Notes under the pieces: generated by a model
Database searches by the model: none
The model's input: only the letters and a program-made list of their open reading frames with translations
What the model was told of the DNA's origin: nothing
Program-made: the position numbers and the translations under genes
NCBI RefSeq assembly: GCF_003003075.1
Contig: NZ_PVTX01000001.1
Span: 496,001 to 560,000, forward strand
Source: Isoptericola halotolerans
GTDB taxonomy: Bacteria; Actinomycetota; Actinomycetes; Actinomycetales; Cellulomonadaceae
DNA length: 64,000 nucleotides
Direction: 5' to 3'
Shown here: positions 34,770-43,452 of the stretch, in pieces
How positions within the stretch are numbered: position 1 is the stretch's first letter
Layout: every line of letters begins with the position of its first letter

Positions 34770-35792
34770 CTACGCCGGCGCGGACGTCGAGGACTCGCGG
34801 ACCACGAGCTCGGGCTGGAACACCACGTGCTCGGCCGGGGCGTCGCCGCCGCGCAGCATGAGGTCCGCCGCCCGCGTCCCCAGCTCGTGCCGCGGCTGGC
34901 GCACGGAGGTGAGCGGGGTGGCGAGCTCCGCCGCGAAGGTGACGTCGTCGTACCCGACGAGGGCGACGTCGTCGGGCACCGACAGCCCGGCCCGGCGCAG
35001 CGTGCGCAGGGCGCCGAGCGCCACGAGGTCGTTGACGCAGAACACGGCGGTCGGGCGGTCCGGAGCGTCCAGGAGGGCGCGGATGCCGGCCTCGCCGCCG
35101 TCCGCGTCGAGGCTGACGGTGACCTCGACCAGTGCCTCGTCGGGATCGCGCCCCGCCTCGGCGAGCGCCAGGCGCACGCCCTCGAGGCGGTCGGCGCACT
35201 GGCGGATCGAGTGTGCCCCGTTGAGGAAGGCGAGGCGGGTGTGCCCCTGGTCGAGCAGGTGGCGGGTCGCCATGGCACCGCCGTTGACGTCGTCCACCGC
35301 CACGGAGGACACGGACTCCACCGGAGAGGGGTGGTCCAGCAGGACGACGCCGATCCCGCGTTCCCGCACGGCGAGCAGGTGCTCGATGCTGTCGGCCGTC
35401 GGGACGACCATCACGCCGCGCACGCCGTGCTCCTCGAACAGGCGCAGGTACCGGGCCTCGCGCTCCGGGTCGCGGTCCGAGCTGGCCACCATGAGCGTGT
35501 AGTCGTCGGCGGTGAGCCGTTCCTCGATCCCGCGCGTGACGTCGGTGAAGAACGGGTTGGAGATGTCCAGCACGATCGCGCCGACGGTCGTGATGCGCCC
35601 GGCGCGGAGCTGGCGCGCCGAGCCGTTGCGCACGAACGACAGCTCGGCGATGGCTGCCTCGACGCGCTTGCGGGTGCCGGGGGAGACGCGGTCGGGCCGG
35701 TTGAGCACGTTCGACACCGTGCCGACGGAGACGCCGGCGTGCCGCGCGACGTCCGAGATGGACGTGCGGCGGTGCTGCGTGCGGGGCGGCAT
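34770..35792 (-). CDS. LacI-family regulator of rhamnose/rhamnogalacturonan genes
   Basis: A 340-residue repressor starting MPPRTQHRRTSISDVARHAG after gaggagaggg. The helix-turn-helix is VARHAGVSVGTVSNVLNRPD and the hinge ends at FVRNGSARQLRAGRITTVGA. The sensor domain includes VLDISNPFFTDVTRGIEERL and DDVALVGYDDVTFAAELATP. It lies between GH42 (same strand, downstream) and the divergent rhamnose operon, and near-identical TTGAATCGATT palindromes precede both. Rhamnose or an intermediate is the likely inducer. Confidence 0.9.
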   Translation of the reverse strand: MPPRTQHRRTSISDVARHAGVSVGTVSNVLNRPDRVSPGTRKRVEAAIAELSFVRNGSARQLRAGRITTVGAIVLDISNPFFTDVTRGIEERLTADDYTLMVASSDRDPEREARYLRLFEEHGVRGVMVVPTADSIEHLLAVRERGIGVVLLDHPSPVESVSSVAVDDVNGGAMATRHLLDQGHTRLAFLNGAHSIRQCADRLEGVRLALAEAGRDPDEALVEVTVSLDADGGEAGIRALLDAPDRPTAVFCVNDLVALGALRTLRRAGLSVPDDVALVGYDDVTFAAELATPLTSVRQPRHELGTRAADLMLRGGDAPAEHVVFQPELVVRESSTSAPA

Positions 35793-35999
35793 GGGGTTCC
35801 CTCTCCTCGTCGACAGGTCCCGGGTCCGGGTGCCGCGGTCGGTGGACCGCTACCGGGATCGTAACGGTTCGTGCGGGGAGCGGACGAAGGGCGCGCAGGT
35901 AGGGTGGAAACCGGTTGCCGACCGTGCGGGCGCGAGCGTGGCGACGCGTCACCGGCCCGGCCTTGCGCCCGGCCTGAGGCAACGGGTACGTTGACGGCC

Positions 36000-36013
36000 T
36001 TGAATCGATTCAT
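36000..36013 (+). promoter_or_regulatory. Operator TTGAATCGATTCAT in the rhamnose promoter
   Basis: tgaatcgattca at 36001-36012 is a perfect 12-bp palindrome, 37 bp before the rhaM start. A -35-like ttgacg lies at 35991-35996, so the site overlaps the expected promoter core. A further CCGG-centred motif (aaccggtt, 35909-35916) lies upstream in the same 257-bp gap. Confidence 0.78.
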
Positions 36014-36049
36014 CGACCGCGTCGAGGACGATGCGAAGGAGGACCGACG

Positions 36050-36415
36050 GTGGTTCGCACGGACAGCGGCACGCGCCGCGTGATGTTCCGGTTCCGGGTG
36101 CGCCCGGACCGGCTCGACGAGTACTCGCGGCGCCACGCCGCGGTCTGGCCGGAGATGCTGCGCGCCCTGCACGCCACCGGTTGGCGCAACTACTCGATCT
36201 TCACGGCCCCGGACGGCACGGTGGTCGGCTACTTCGAGAGCGACGACCCGGACGCCGCCCGGGCGGACATGGGCCTGCACGAGGTCAACGCGCGCTGGCA
36301 GGCCGAGATGGCCGAGTTCTTCGACGGCGCCGGCCCCGACGAGACCATGACCGAGCTCACCCCGATCTTCCACCTCGAGACGCAGCTCGCGGCGAGCAGC
36401 ACCACCGAGAACTGA
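36050..36415 (+). CDS. rhaM: L-rhamnose mutarotase
   Basis: A 121-residue protein starting at a GTG after gaaggagg. It contains the family segments MFRFRVRPDRLDEYSRRHAA, VWPEMLRALHATGWRNYSIF and the conserved ESDDPDAARADMG with ARWQAEMAEFF. It interconverts the anomers of L-rhamnose so that the isomerase gets its preferred form. First gene of the five-gene rhamnose operon, 11 bp before rhaI. Confidence 0.92.
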   Translation: MVRTDSGTRRVMFRFRVRPDRLDEYSRRHAAVWPEMLRALHATGWRNYSIFTAPDGTVVGYFESDDPDAARADMGLHEVNARWQAEMAEFFDGAGPDETMTELTPIFHLETQLAASSTTEN

Positions 36416-36426
36416 AAAGGACGACC

Positions 36427-37593
36427 ATGCCCAGCTTCGACGACATCACTCCGGTCCTGGACCGCCTCGCCATCGAGGTCCCCTCCTGGGCCTACGGCAA
36501 CTCCGGGACCCGCTTCAAGGTCTTCTCCACGCCGGGCACCCCGCGCAACCCCGAGGAGAAGATCGCCGACGCCGCGCAGGTCCACCGGCTCACCGGCCTC
36601 GCGCCGACGGTGGCCCTGCACATCCCGTGGGACAAGGTCGACGACTACGCGGCGCTGCAGCGCTACGCGAACGACCAGGGCGTGGCCCTGGGCACGATCA
36701 ACTCCAACACCTTCCAGGACGACGCCTACAAGCTCGGCTCCCTGACGCACACCGACCCGGGCGTGCGCCGCCAGGCGATCGACCACCACCTCGAGTGCAT
36801 CGAGATCATGGACGCCACCGGGTCGCAGGACCTGAAGATCTGGCTGGCCGACGGCACGAACTACCCCGGCCAGGCCGACATCCGGACCCGTCAGGACCTC
36901 CTGCACGAGGCCCTGACCGAGATCTACGCCCGGCTCGGCGACTCCCAGCGCATGGTGCTCGAGTACAAGTTCTTCGAGCCGGCGTTCTACCACATGGACG
37001 TGCCGGACTGGGGCACCTCGTACGCGCAGGTGGCGGCGCTGGGCGACAAGGCGTTCGTCTGCCTCGACACCGGCCACCACGCGCCGGGCACCAACATCGA
37101 GTTCATCGTCGCGCAGCTCCTGCGCCTGGGAAAGCTCGGGTCCTTCGACTTCAACTCGCGGTTCTACGCCGACGACGACCTCATCGTGGGTGCGGCCGAC
37201 CCGTTCCAGCTCTTCCGCATCATGGCCGAGGTCATCCGCGGCGGCGGCCTCGACGAGGGCTCGCAGGTGGCGCTCATGCTCGACCAGTGCCACAACGTCG
37301 AGGACAAGGTGCCCGGCCAGATCCGGTCGGTGCTCAACGTCCAGGAGATGACGGCACGAGCCCTGCTGATCGACCGCGACGCGCTCGCCAAGGCGCAGGA
37401 GTCGGGCGACGTGCTCGGCGCCAACGCGATCTACATGGACGCGTTCTACACCGACGTGCGCCCCGCGCTCGCCGAGTACCGCGCCGCGCGCGGCCTGCCC
37501 GAGGACCCGATGGCCGCGTTCGCGCAGTCCGGTTACCTGCCGAAGATCGCCGCCGAGCGCGTCGGCGGCCAGCAGGCCGGGTGGGGCGCGTGA
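36427..37593 (+). CDS. rhaI: L-rhamnose isomerase (RhaI type)
   Basis: A 388-residue metal-dependent TIM-barrel isomerase converting L-rhamnose to L-rhamnulose. The start MPSFDDITPVLDRLAIEVPS follows aaaagga. Metal-site segments include MVLEYKFFEPAFYHMDVPDW, VCLDTGHHAPGTNIEFI, GSFDFNSRFYADDDLIVGAA and ALMLDQCHNVEDK. It belongs to the RhaI class of Gram-positives and pseudomonads, not the E. coli RhaA class. The stop overlaps the esterase start. Confidence 0.93.
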   Translation: MPSFDDITPVLDRLAIEVPSWAYGNSGTRFKVFSTPGTPRNPEEKIADAAQVHRLTGLAPTVALHIPWDKVDDYAALQRYANDQGVALGTINSNTFQDDAYKLGSLTHTDPGVRRQAIDHHLECIEIMDATGSQDLKIWLADGTNYPGQADIRTRQDLLHEALTEIYARLGDSQRMVLEYKFFEPAFYHMDVPDWGTSYAQVAALGDKAFVCLDTGHHAPGTNIEFIVAQLLRLGKLGSFDFNSRFYADDDLIVGAADPFQLFRIMAEVIRGGGLDEGSQVALMLDQCHNVEDKVPGQIRSVLNVQEMTARALLIDRDALAKAQESGDVLGANAIYMDAFYTDVRPALAEYRAARGLPEDPMAAFAQSGYLPKIAAERVGGQQAGWGA

Positions 37594-38543
37594 GCACGAC
37601 CACGACGACCACGGGCGAGGTCACGGAGCACGTGCTCGACGGCCCGCACGGTGACCTGCGCGTGCGGGTCTACGCGGTGGCCGACGGCGTCACCCCCGTC
37701 GCGGGGCTCGTCTGGGCCCACGGCGGCGGGTTCATGCACGGGGACCTCGACATGCCCGAGGCGGACCTCGTCGCGCGCACCCTCGCGGCGCAGGGCGTCG
37801 TCGTGGCGAGCGTGGACTACCGGCTCTGCCCGCCCATGGACCGGGAGGACCTCGAGGCGTCCGCCGAGCCGGGCGGTGTGCGGTTCCCGGTCGCGCACGA
37901 CGAGGTGGTCCATGCCTTCCGCTGGGCGGTCGCCGCCGACCTCGGGGCCCCGGCGGGCTCCTGGTCCCTGGGCGGCGCCAGTGCCGGTGGCAACCTGGCG
38001 GCCGGAGCCTCGCTGCGTCTGCGCGACGACGCCGCGGCCGACGGGGGAGCGGAGTCCGACGCCGGGACGCAGGTGCCGCCGTCGGCCCCCGCCCAGCGGA
38101 CCCCGCGCAGCACGGTGCTCGCCTACCCCGTGGTGCACGACGGGCTGCCGGCCGCGAGCCCCGAGCTCGCCGAGAAGGTGGCCGCGCTGCCGGAGGGGCG
38201 TGACTTCCCGCCGGAGGTGGTCCGCGCGATGAACGACAACTACCTCGGGCACGATCGCGGGTCCGAGTCGCCGTACGCGTTCCCCGGCGGGACGGACCTG
38301 CGCGGTCTGCCGCCCACGCTGATCGTCAACTCCGACCACGACGCGCTGCGGTCGTCGGGGGAGGCCTACGCGGCCGAGCTGGCCGCGGCCGGGACCGACG
38401 TGTCTCTCGTGCGCGAGGACGGCACGTTCCACGGACACCTCAACCAGCCCGACGACCCGGGATGCGCCCGGAGCCTGGCACGCATCGCCGCCTGGCTCAC
38501 CGTCGACGGCCTCGTCGGCACCGCCCACGAACCACCCGCCTGA
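37590..38543 (+). CDS. Alpha/beta hydrolase, hormone-sensitive-lipase family esterase
   Basis: A 317-residue cytoplasmic hydrolase starting at a GTG that overlaps the rhaI stop. The oxyanion motif is WAHGGGFMHGD, the nucleophile serine lies in GGASAGGNLA (GxSxG), and the acid and base lie in NSDHDALRSSG and GTFHGHLN. Family IV esterases act on short acyl esters. Inside the rhamnose operon it probably removes acetyl groups from imported rhamnogalacturonan fragments or acetyl-rhamnose; this is inference. Confidence 0.85.
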   Translation: MSTTTTTTGEVTEHVLDGPHGDLRVRVYAVADGVTPVAGLVWAHGGGFMHGDLDMPEADLVARTLAAQGVVVASVDYRLCPPMDREDLEASAEPGGVRFPVAHDEVVHAFRWAVAADLGAPAGSWSLGGASAGGNLAAGASLRLRDDAAADGGAESDAGTQVPPSAPAQRTPRSTVLAYPVVHDGLPAASPELAEKVAALPEGRDFPPEVVRAMNDNYLGHDRGSESPYAFPGGTDLRGLPPTLIVNSDHDALRSSGEAYAAELAAAGTDVSLVREDGTFHGHLNQPDDPGCARSLARIAAWLTVDGLVGTAHEPPA

Positions 38544-38568
38544 CAGCGAACGACTGATGGAGCTTTCG

Positions 38569-40635
38569 ATGACCAACGAGACCGTTGCCGCTCTGGTCGA
38601 GCGGTCCAACCGCCTGGGCGCCGACCCGAAGAACACCAACTACGCCGGGGGCAACACCTCCGCGAAGGGCACCGAGACCGACCCGGTGACCGGGCAGGCC
38701 GTCGAGCTGCTGTGGGTCAAGGGCTCCGGCGGCGACCTGGGCACCCTCACCGAGCAGGGCCTGGCGGTGCTGCGCCTGGACCGCATGCGCGCCCTGGTGG
38801 ACGTCTACCCGGGCGTCGAGCGCGAGGACGAGATGGTCGCCGCGTTCGACTACTGCCTGCACGGCAAGGGCGGCGCCGCGCCGAGCATCGACACCGCCAT
38901 GCACGGCCTGGTCGACGCCGCTCACGTGGACCACCTGCACCCCGACTCCGGCATCGCGATCGCCACCGCCGAGGACGGCCCGGAGCTGACGCAGAAGATC
39001 TTCGGCGACAAGGTCGTGTGGGTGCCGTGGCGCCGGCCCGGCTTCCAGCTCGGGCTCGACATCGCCGAGATCAAGGCGCAGCACCCCGACGCGATCGGCA
39101 CCGTCCTGGGCGGCCACGGCATCACGGCGTGGGGTGCCTCCGCCGAGGAGTGCGAGCAGAACTCGCTGTGGATCATCGACACCGCCGCCGCGTACATCGC
39201 CGAGAACGGCAGGCCCGACCCGTTCGGCTCCGCCCTGGACGGCTACGGCGCGCTGCCCGCGGCCGAGCGTCGTGCCAAGGCCGCGGCGCTGGCTCCGCAC
39301 CTGCGCGCGATCGCCTCGCAGGACAAGCCGCAGGTCGGCCACTTCACCGACGCCGACGTCGTCCTCGACTTCCTCGCCGCCGAGCGGCACCCCGAGCTCG
39401 CCGCCCTGGGCACGTCCTGCCCGGACCACTTCCTGCGGACCAAGGTCAAGCCGCTGGTCGTCGACCTGCCCGCGACAGCGTCCGTCGAGGAGATCGTCGA
39501 GCGCCTGCCGCGGCTCCACGAGGCCTACCGCGCCGACTACACCGCGTACTACGAGCGCGGCGCCGCCGAGGCGCGCGCCCGCGGCGAGGAGCCGCCGGCG
39601 ATCCGTGGCGCCGACCCGCTGATCGTCCTGGTGCCGGGTGTGGGCATGTTCTCCTACGGCGCGGACAAGCAGACCGCCCGCGTGGCCGGCGAGTTCTACG
39701 TCAACGCCATCAACGTGATGCGCGGCGCCGAGGCCCTCTCCACCTATGCGCCGATCGACGAGTCCGAGAAGTTCCGGATCGAGTACTGGGCGCTGGAGGA
39801 GGCCAAGCTGCAGCGCAAGCCGAAGCCGAAGCCGCTCGCGACCCGCATCGCGTTCGTCACCGGCGCCGCGTCCGGCATCGGCAGGGCCATCGCCGAGCGG
39901 CTCGCCGCGGAGGGTGCCTGCGTCGTCGTCGCGGACCTCGACCTGGAGAAGTCCCGCGGCGTGGCTTCTGAGATCAACACAGCGATCGGCAGCAGCGACG
40001 TCGCGATCGGCGTGGCGGCGAACGTCGCCGACGAGGCCGCCGTCCAGGCCGCCCTGAACGAGGCCGTGCTCGCGTTCGGCGGCGTCGACATCGTGGTGAA
40101 CAACGCCGGGCTGTCGCTGTCCAAGTCCCTGTTCGAGACCACCGAGGCCGACTGGGACCTGCAGCACGACGTCATGGCCAAGGGCTCGTTCCTCGTGGCG
40201 AAGAACGCCGCGCGCATCCTCGTGGACCAGCAGCTCGGCGGCGACGTCATCTACATCTCGTCCAAGAACTCGGTGTTCGCCGGGCCGAACAACATCGCCT
40301 ACTCGGCCACCAAGGCCGACCAGGCCCACCAGGTGCGCCTGCTCGCGGCCGAGCTCGGCGAGCACGGCATCAAGGTCAACGGCATCAACCCCGACGGCGT
40401 CGTGCGCGGCTCCGGCATCTTCGCCTCCGGCTGGGGTGCCAACCGTGCCAAGACCTACGGGATCGAGGAGGAGGACCTGGGCGCCTTCTACGCCCAGCGC
40501 ACCCTGCTCAAGCGCGAGGTGCTGCCGGAGAACATCGCCAACGCGGCGTTCGCGCTCTGCACGGCCGACTTCTCCCACACCACCGGCCTGCACGTGCCCG
40601 TCGACGCGGGCGTGGCGCAGGCGTTCCTCCGGTGA
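38569..40635 (+). CDS. rhaD: Bifunctional rhamnulose-1-phosphate aldolase / L-lactaldehyde dehydrogenase
   Basis: A 688-residue two-domain enzyme. Residues ~1-400 are a class II aldolase/adducin domain with zinc-site histidines in HVDHLHPDSGIAIA and GGHGITAWG. Residues ~420-688 are a short-chain dehydrogenase with the NAD motif TGAASGIG, the NNAG segment and the catalytic AYSATKAD (YxxxK). The fusion (RhaE/YuxG type) cleaves rhamnulose-1-phosphate to dihydroxyacetone phosphate and L-lactaldehyde and oxidises the latter to L-lactate. The start at 38569 uses the gatggag ribosome site, which contains the alternative ATG at 38557. It overlaps rhaB. Confidence 0.93.
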   Translation: MTNETVAALVERSNRLGADPKNTNYAGGNTSAKGTETDPVTGQAVELLWVKGSGGDLGTLTEQGLAVLRLDRMRALVDVYPGVEREDEMVAAFDYCLHGKGGAAPSIDTAMHGLVDAAHVDHLHPDSGIAIATAEDGPELTQKIFGDKVVWVPWRRPGFQLGLDIAEIKAQHPDAIGTVLGGHGITAWGASAEECEQNSLWIIDTAAAYIAENGRPDPFGSALDGYGALPAAERRAKAAALAPHLRAIASQDKPQVGHFTDADVVLDFLAAERHPELAALGTSCPDHFLRTKVKPLVVDLPATASVEEIVERLPRLHEAYRADYTAYYERGAAEARARGEEPPAIRGADPLIVLVPGVGMFSYGADKQTARVAGEFYVNAINVMRGAEALSTYAPIDESEKFRIEYWALEEAKLQRKPKPKPLATRIAFVTGAASGIGRAIAERLAAEGACVVVADLDLEKSRGVASEINTAIGSSDVAIGVAANVADEAAVQAALNEAVLAFGGVDIVVNNAGLSLSKSLFETTEADWDLQHDVMAKGSFLVAKNAARILVDQQLGGDVIYISSKNSVFAGPNNIAYSATKADQAHQVRLLAAELGEHGIKVNGINPDGVVRGSGIFASGWGANRAKTYGIEEEDLGAFYAQRTLLKREVLPENIANAAFALCTADFSHTTGLHVPVDAGVAQAFLR

Positions 40636-42194
40636 GCGCCGTGGGCCGCGTCCCGGCCACCCCGGGGCCCGACGGCGGCGCAGGCGGTCCACAGAGGGTG
40701 CCCGCGTTCGTGGCCGTCGACCTCGGGGCCACCAGCGGCCGGGTGATGCTCGGCGTCGTGCACGGCGAGCCCCGCCGGGTCGAGCTCGTCGAGACGGGGC
40801 GGTTCCCCCACGAGCCCGTCCCGGTGCCCCGGGCGGGCGGTGAGGCCGCCGACCTGCGGTGGGACGTGCTCGCCCTCTGGCGGGGCATCCTCGCCGGGCT
40901 GCGCGAGGCCGGGCGGGAGGCGGCCGCTCGGGGCGCGGTCGTGCAGGGCATCGGCGTCGACTCGTGGGCCGTGGACTACGGGCTGCTCGACGCCGACGGC
41001 GTCCTGCTCGGTGCGCCGCGCAGCTACCGGGACCCGCGGATCCTGGGCGCGGCCGAGCGGGTCTACGCCGGTATCCCGGCCGCGGACCAGTACGCGGTCA
41101 ACGGGCTGCAGCACCTGCCGTTCACCACGGTGTTCCAGCTCGCGGCCGGTGCGCACGAGGCGGGCTGGGGCACGGCGCGCAGCCTGCTGCTCGTGCCGGA
41201 CCTCATCACCTGCTGGCTCACCGGCCGGAAGGTCGCCGAGGTCACCAACGCCTCGACCACCGGGCTGCTCGACGCCCGCGCACGCCGCTGGTCCCGCGAG
41301 ATGCTCGTCCGGCTCGGCGAGGAGGTGCCCGGGCTCGCCGGCCTGGAGGACCTCCTGCCGGACCTCGTCGAGCCGGGCACCGTGGTGGGGCCGCTCCTGC
41401 CCGCTCTGGCGGAGCAGTCCGGCCTCGGCCCCGTCCCGGTCGTGGCGGTCGCGTCGCACGACACGGCCTCGGCGGTGGCGGCGGTCCCGCTGGTGCCCGG
41501 GGCGGCGTACATCTCGTCGGGCACGTGGTCGCTGGTCGGTCTCGAGCTGGACGCCCCGGTGCTGAGCGAGGCCAGCCGGACGGCGAACTTCACCAACGAG
41601 CTGGGCCTCGACGGGACGGTGCGCTACCTGCGCAACGTCATGGGCCTGTGGGTGCTCGACGAGTGCGTTCGGGAGTGGCGACGCAGTGGCGAGGACGTCG
41701 ACCTCGGTGAGCTGCTGGCGGCCGCGGCCGGGGAGCCGGGCGGGCGCTGCGTCGTCGACGTCGACGCCGACGTGTTCCTCGCACCGGGCGACATGCCGGC
41801 CCGGTTCCGCGAGGCGGCCCGCGCCGCCGGCCAGGAGGTCCCCGCGAGCCGGGCGGCCCTGGTGCGTGCGGTGCTCGACTCGCTGGCGGCCGCGTACGCG
41901 CGGGTGGTCCGCACGGCCGGCGAGCTGGCGGGCGTCGACGTGACGGCGGTGCACGTCGTCGGAGGCGGGGTACGCAACGAGCTGTTGTGCCGCCTGACCG
42001 CCGAGGCGACCGGGCTGCCCGTCGTGACCGGAGCGGTGGAGGCCGCGGCGCTCGGCAACGTGCTCGTGCAGGCGCGGGCCGTGGGGGTGCTCGGCGAGCC
42101 CCGGTCCGTCGGGCTCGCCGAGCTGCGCGAGGTCGTCGTCGCGAGCTCCGACCCCAGCACGTACGCGCCGTCGTCCGTCCCCGCGGGCAAGTGA
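40632..42194 (+). CDS. rhaB: Rhamnulokinase
   Basis: A 520-residue FGGY-family kinase starting at a GTG overlapping the aldolase stop. The N-terminal ATP-phosphate motif is AFVAVDLGATSGRVMLG. The substrate region has GIGVDSWAVDYGLLDADG, and the C-terminal adenosine motif is VHVVGGGVRNELLCRLTAEA. It phosphorylates L-rhamnulose to rhamnulose-1-phosphate. The N-terminus is about 25 residues longer than needed, so a later start is possible. A hairpin ends the operon just downstream. Confidence 0.92.
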   Translation: MSAVGRVPATPGPDGGAGGPQRVPAFVAVDLGATSGRVMLGVVHGEPRRVELVETGRFPHEPVPVPRAGGEAADLRWDVLALWRGILAGLREAGREAAARGAVVQGIGVDSWAVDYGLLDADGVLLGAPRSYRDPRILGAAERVYAGIPAADQYAVNGLQHLPFTTVFQLAAGAHEAGWGTARSLLLVPDLITCWLTGRKVAEVTNASTTGLLDARARRWSREMLVRLGEEVPGLAGLEDLLPDLVEPGTVVGPLLPALAEQSGLGPVPVVAVASHDTASAVAAVPLVPGAAYISSGTWSLVGLELDAPVLSEASRTANFTNELGLDGTVRYLRNVMGLWVLDECVREWRRSGEDVDLGELLAAAAGEPGGRCVVDVDADVFLAPGDMPARFREAARAAGQEVPASRAALVRAVLDSLAAAYARVVRTAGELAGVDVTAVHVVGGGVRNELLCRLTAEATGLPVVTGAVEAAALGNVLVQARAVGVLGEPRSVGLAELREVVVASSDPSTYAPSSVPAGK

Positions 42195-42199
42195 TGCCT

Positions 42200-42227
42200 G
42201 CGTTCTCAGCGCCCTAGGCTGAGACGC
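42200..42227 (+). terminator. Hairpin after the rhamnose operon
   Basis: gcgttctcagc (42200-42210) pairs with gctgagacgc (42218-42227) with one bulged base and a 7-nt loop, starting 5 bp after the rhaB stop. It probably ends the rhamnose operon before the unrelated reductase-like gene. Confidence 0.6.
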
Positions 42228-42261
42228 CCGCCGGGAACGGCCCGGCTTGCGGAAGGAACCC

Positions 42262-42843
42262 ATGCGCAACCTCGTGTACTACGTGGCCGCGACCCTCGAC
42301 GGCTACATCGCCGGACCCGACGGCGGCGACCCGAGCGGGGCGGACTACCTCCCGGTCACGCCCGACGTCGTGCAGTTCATCGTCGAGCACTTCCCCGAGA
42401 CCTTGCCCGGCCCGGCCCGCGAGGCCATGGGGATCGACGGACCCGGGCGGTCGTTCGACACCGTCCTCGAGGGTCGCGCCTCGTACGAGGTCGGGCTGGC
42501 CGCCGGCCTCACCGACGCCTACCCCCACCTGCGGCATCTCGTCTTCTCCACGAGCATGACGACCAGCCCGGACCCGGCCGTCGAGCTGGTGCGCGGCGAC
42601 GCCCTGGGCCGCGTGCGGGCACTCAAGGCCGAGAGCGGGCTCGATCTGTGGCTGGTGGGCGGCGGCAGGCTCGCCCACTCGCTGCTGCCGGAGATCGACC
42701 GGCTCGTGATCAAGCAGAACCGGTCCGTGATCGGCTCCGGCGTCCCGCTCTTCGACGGCCCGTTCCGGTCCCACCTGTTCCGGCCGGTCGACGAGACCCT
42801 GCTCTCGTCGGGCGTGCGCGTCGTCACCTACGACCGCGCTTGA
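42262..42843 (+). CDS. Dihydrofolate reductase / RibD C-terminal family protein
   Basis: A 193-residue protein starting MRNLVYYVAATLDGYIAGPD after ggaagga. The fold is that of the RibD C-terminal reductase domain, with DTVLEGRASYEVG and the NADPH-binding type loop LWLVGGGRLAHSLLP. Members of this group are common standalone proteins in actinobacteria and most have no known substrate. It is a single gene convergent with the cupin gene. Confidence 0.8.
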   Translation: MRNLVYYVAATLDGYIAGPDGGDPSGADYLPVTPDVVQFIVEHFPETLPGPAREAMGIDGPGRSFDTVLEGRASYEVGLAAGLTDAYPHLRHLVFSTSMTTSPDPAVELVRGDALGRVRALKAESGLDLWLVGGGRLAHSLLPEIDRLVIKQNRSVIGSGVPLFDGPFRSHLFRPVDETLLSSGVRVVTYDRA

Positions 42844-42855
42844 ACAGGCTCCGTC

Positions 42856-42885
42856 CTGTCCCCGAACCGGCCGGTTCGAGGACAG
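42856..42885. terminator. Hairpin between convergent genes
   Basis: ctgtccccgaaccgg (42856-42870) pairs with ccggttcgaggacag (42871-42885) over 15 bp with one mismatch; the innermost pairs would open to form a loop. It lies 12 bp after the reductase-like gene and 50 bp past the cupin gene end, and can serve both directions. Confidence 0.65.
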
Positions 42886-42935
42886 ATCGCAGGGCACCGT
42901 GCGAGGTCGGCTGCCGCCCTCAGGACGGTGGGGAA

Positions 42936-43334
42936 TCAGCGTCGCTGGTAGTCACCGTCGGGGACGTGCTCGAGCCAGGTCACGACCTGGCCGTGCTCGT
43001 CAGCCTCCTGGATCGCGACGTGGGCCATGAATCGGTCGGGTGCGGCGCCGTGCCAGTGTTCCTCCCCGGGTTCGATGTATACGACGTCGCCGGGCCGGAT
43101 CTCACGAACCTCGCCGCCGCGAGTGGCGACGTAGCCGATGCCGTCGGTCACGTAGAGCGTCTGCCCCTTGGGGTGGTGGTGCCATGCCGTCCGGGCACCG
43201 GGGGAGAACCGCACGTGGGCGCACCCCACGGCGGACTGGTCATCAGGGTCGCGAACTCCGTCGATGTAGACCGTGCCGGTGAACCACTCGTGCGGCCCGG
43301 CGCCGGTCCGGCCGCCGCTTCGGGTGAGCCTCAT
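42936..43334 (-). CDS. Small cupin protein
   Basis: A 132-residue single-domain cupin starting MRLTRSGGRTGAGPHEWFTG after gagagga. The metal signature is RTAWHHHPKGQTLYVTDG and PGDVVYIEPGEEHWHGAAPD, with four candidate ligands. The HEWFTGTVYID beginning is seen in hydroxynitrile-lyase-like and quercetinase-like bacterial cupins, which often follow a zinc alcohol dehydrogenase gene as here. The enzyme activity is unknown. Confidence 0.8.
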   Translation of the reverse strand: MRLTRSGGRTGAGPHEWFTGTVYIDGVRDPDDQSAVGCAHVRFSPGARTAWHHHPKGQTLYVTDGIGYVATRGGEVREIRPGDVVYIEPGEEHWHGAAPDRFMAHVAIQEADEHGQVVTWLEHVPDGDYQRR

Positions 43335-43409
43335 GTGTGTCGTCCTCTCGTGTCGGTGTAGCCGACGTCGCCGTAATACAGGACCAGGTCCCGGTCCTTC
43401 GGGGTCGAA

Positions 43410-43444
43410 CGGCTGCCTGCCTCTGCGGACGGGGCAGGCAGCCG
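43410..43444 (-). terminator. Hairpin between the dehydrogenase and cupin genes
   Basis: cggctgcctgcc (43410-43421) pairs perfectly with ggcaggcagccg (43433-43444), a 12-bp stem with an 11-nt loop. On the minus strand it follows the dehydrogenase stop by 8 bp and precedes the cupin start by ~75 bp, so it may reduce read-through into the cupin gene. Confidence 0.65.
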
Positions 43445-43452
43445 AACGGTCA

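Noticed and set aside
38557-38569. Upstream ATG as start of the rhamnulose-1-phosphate aldolase gene
   Set aside because: That ATG lies inside the gatggag ribosome site that serves the ATG at 38569, which gives the natural N-terminus MTNETVAALVERSN.
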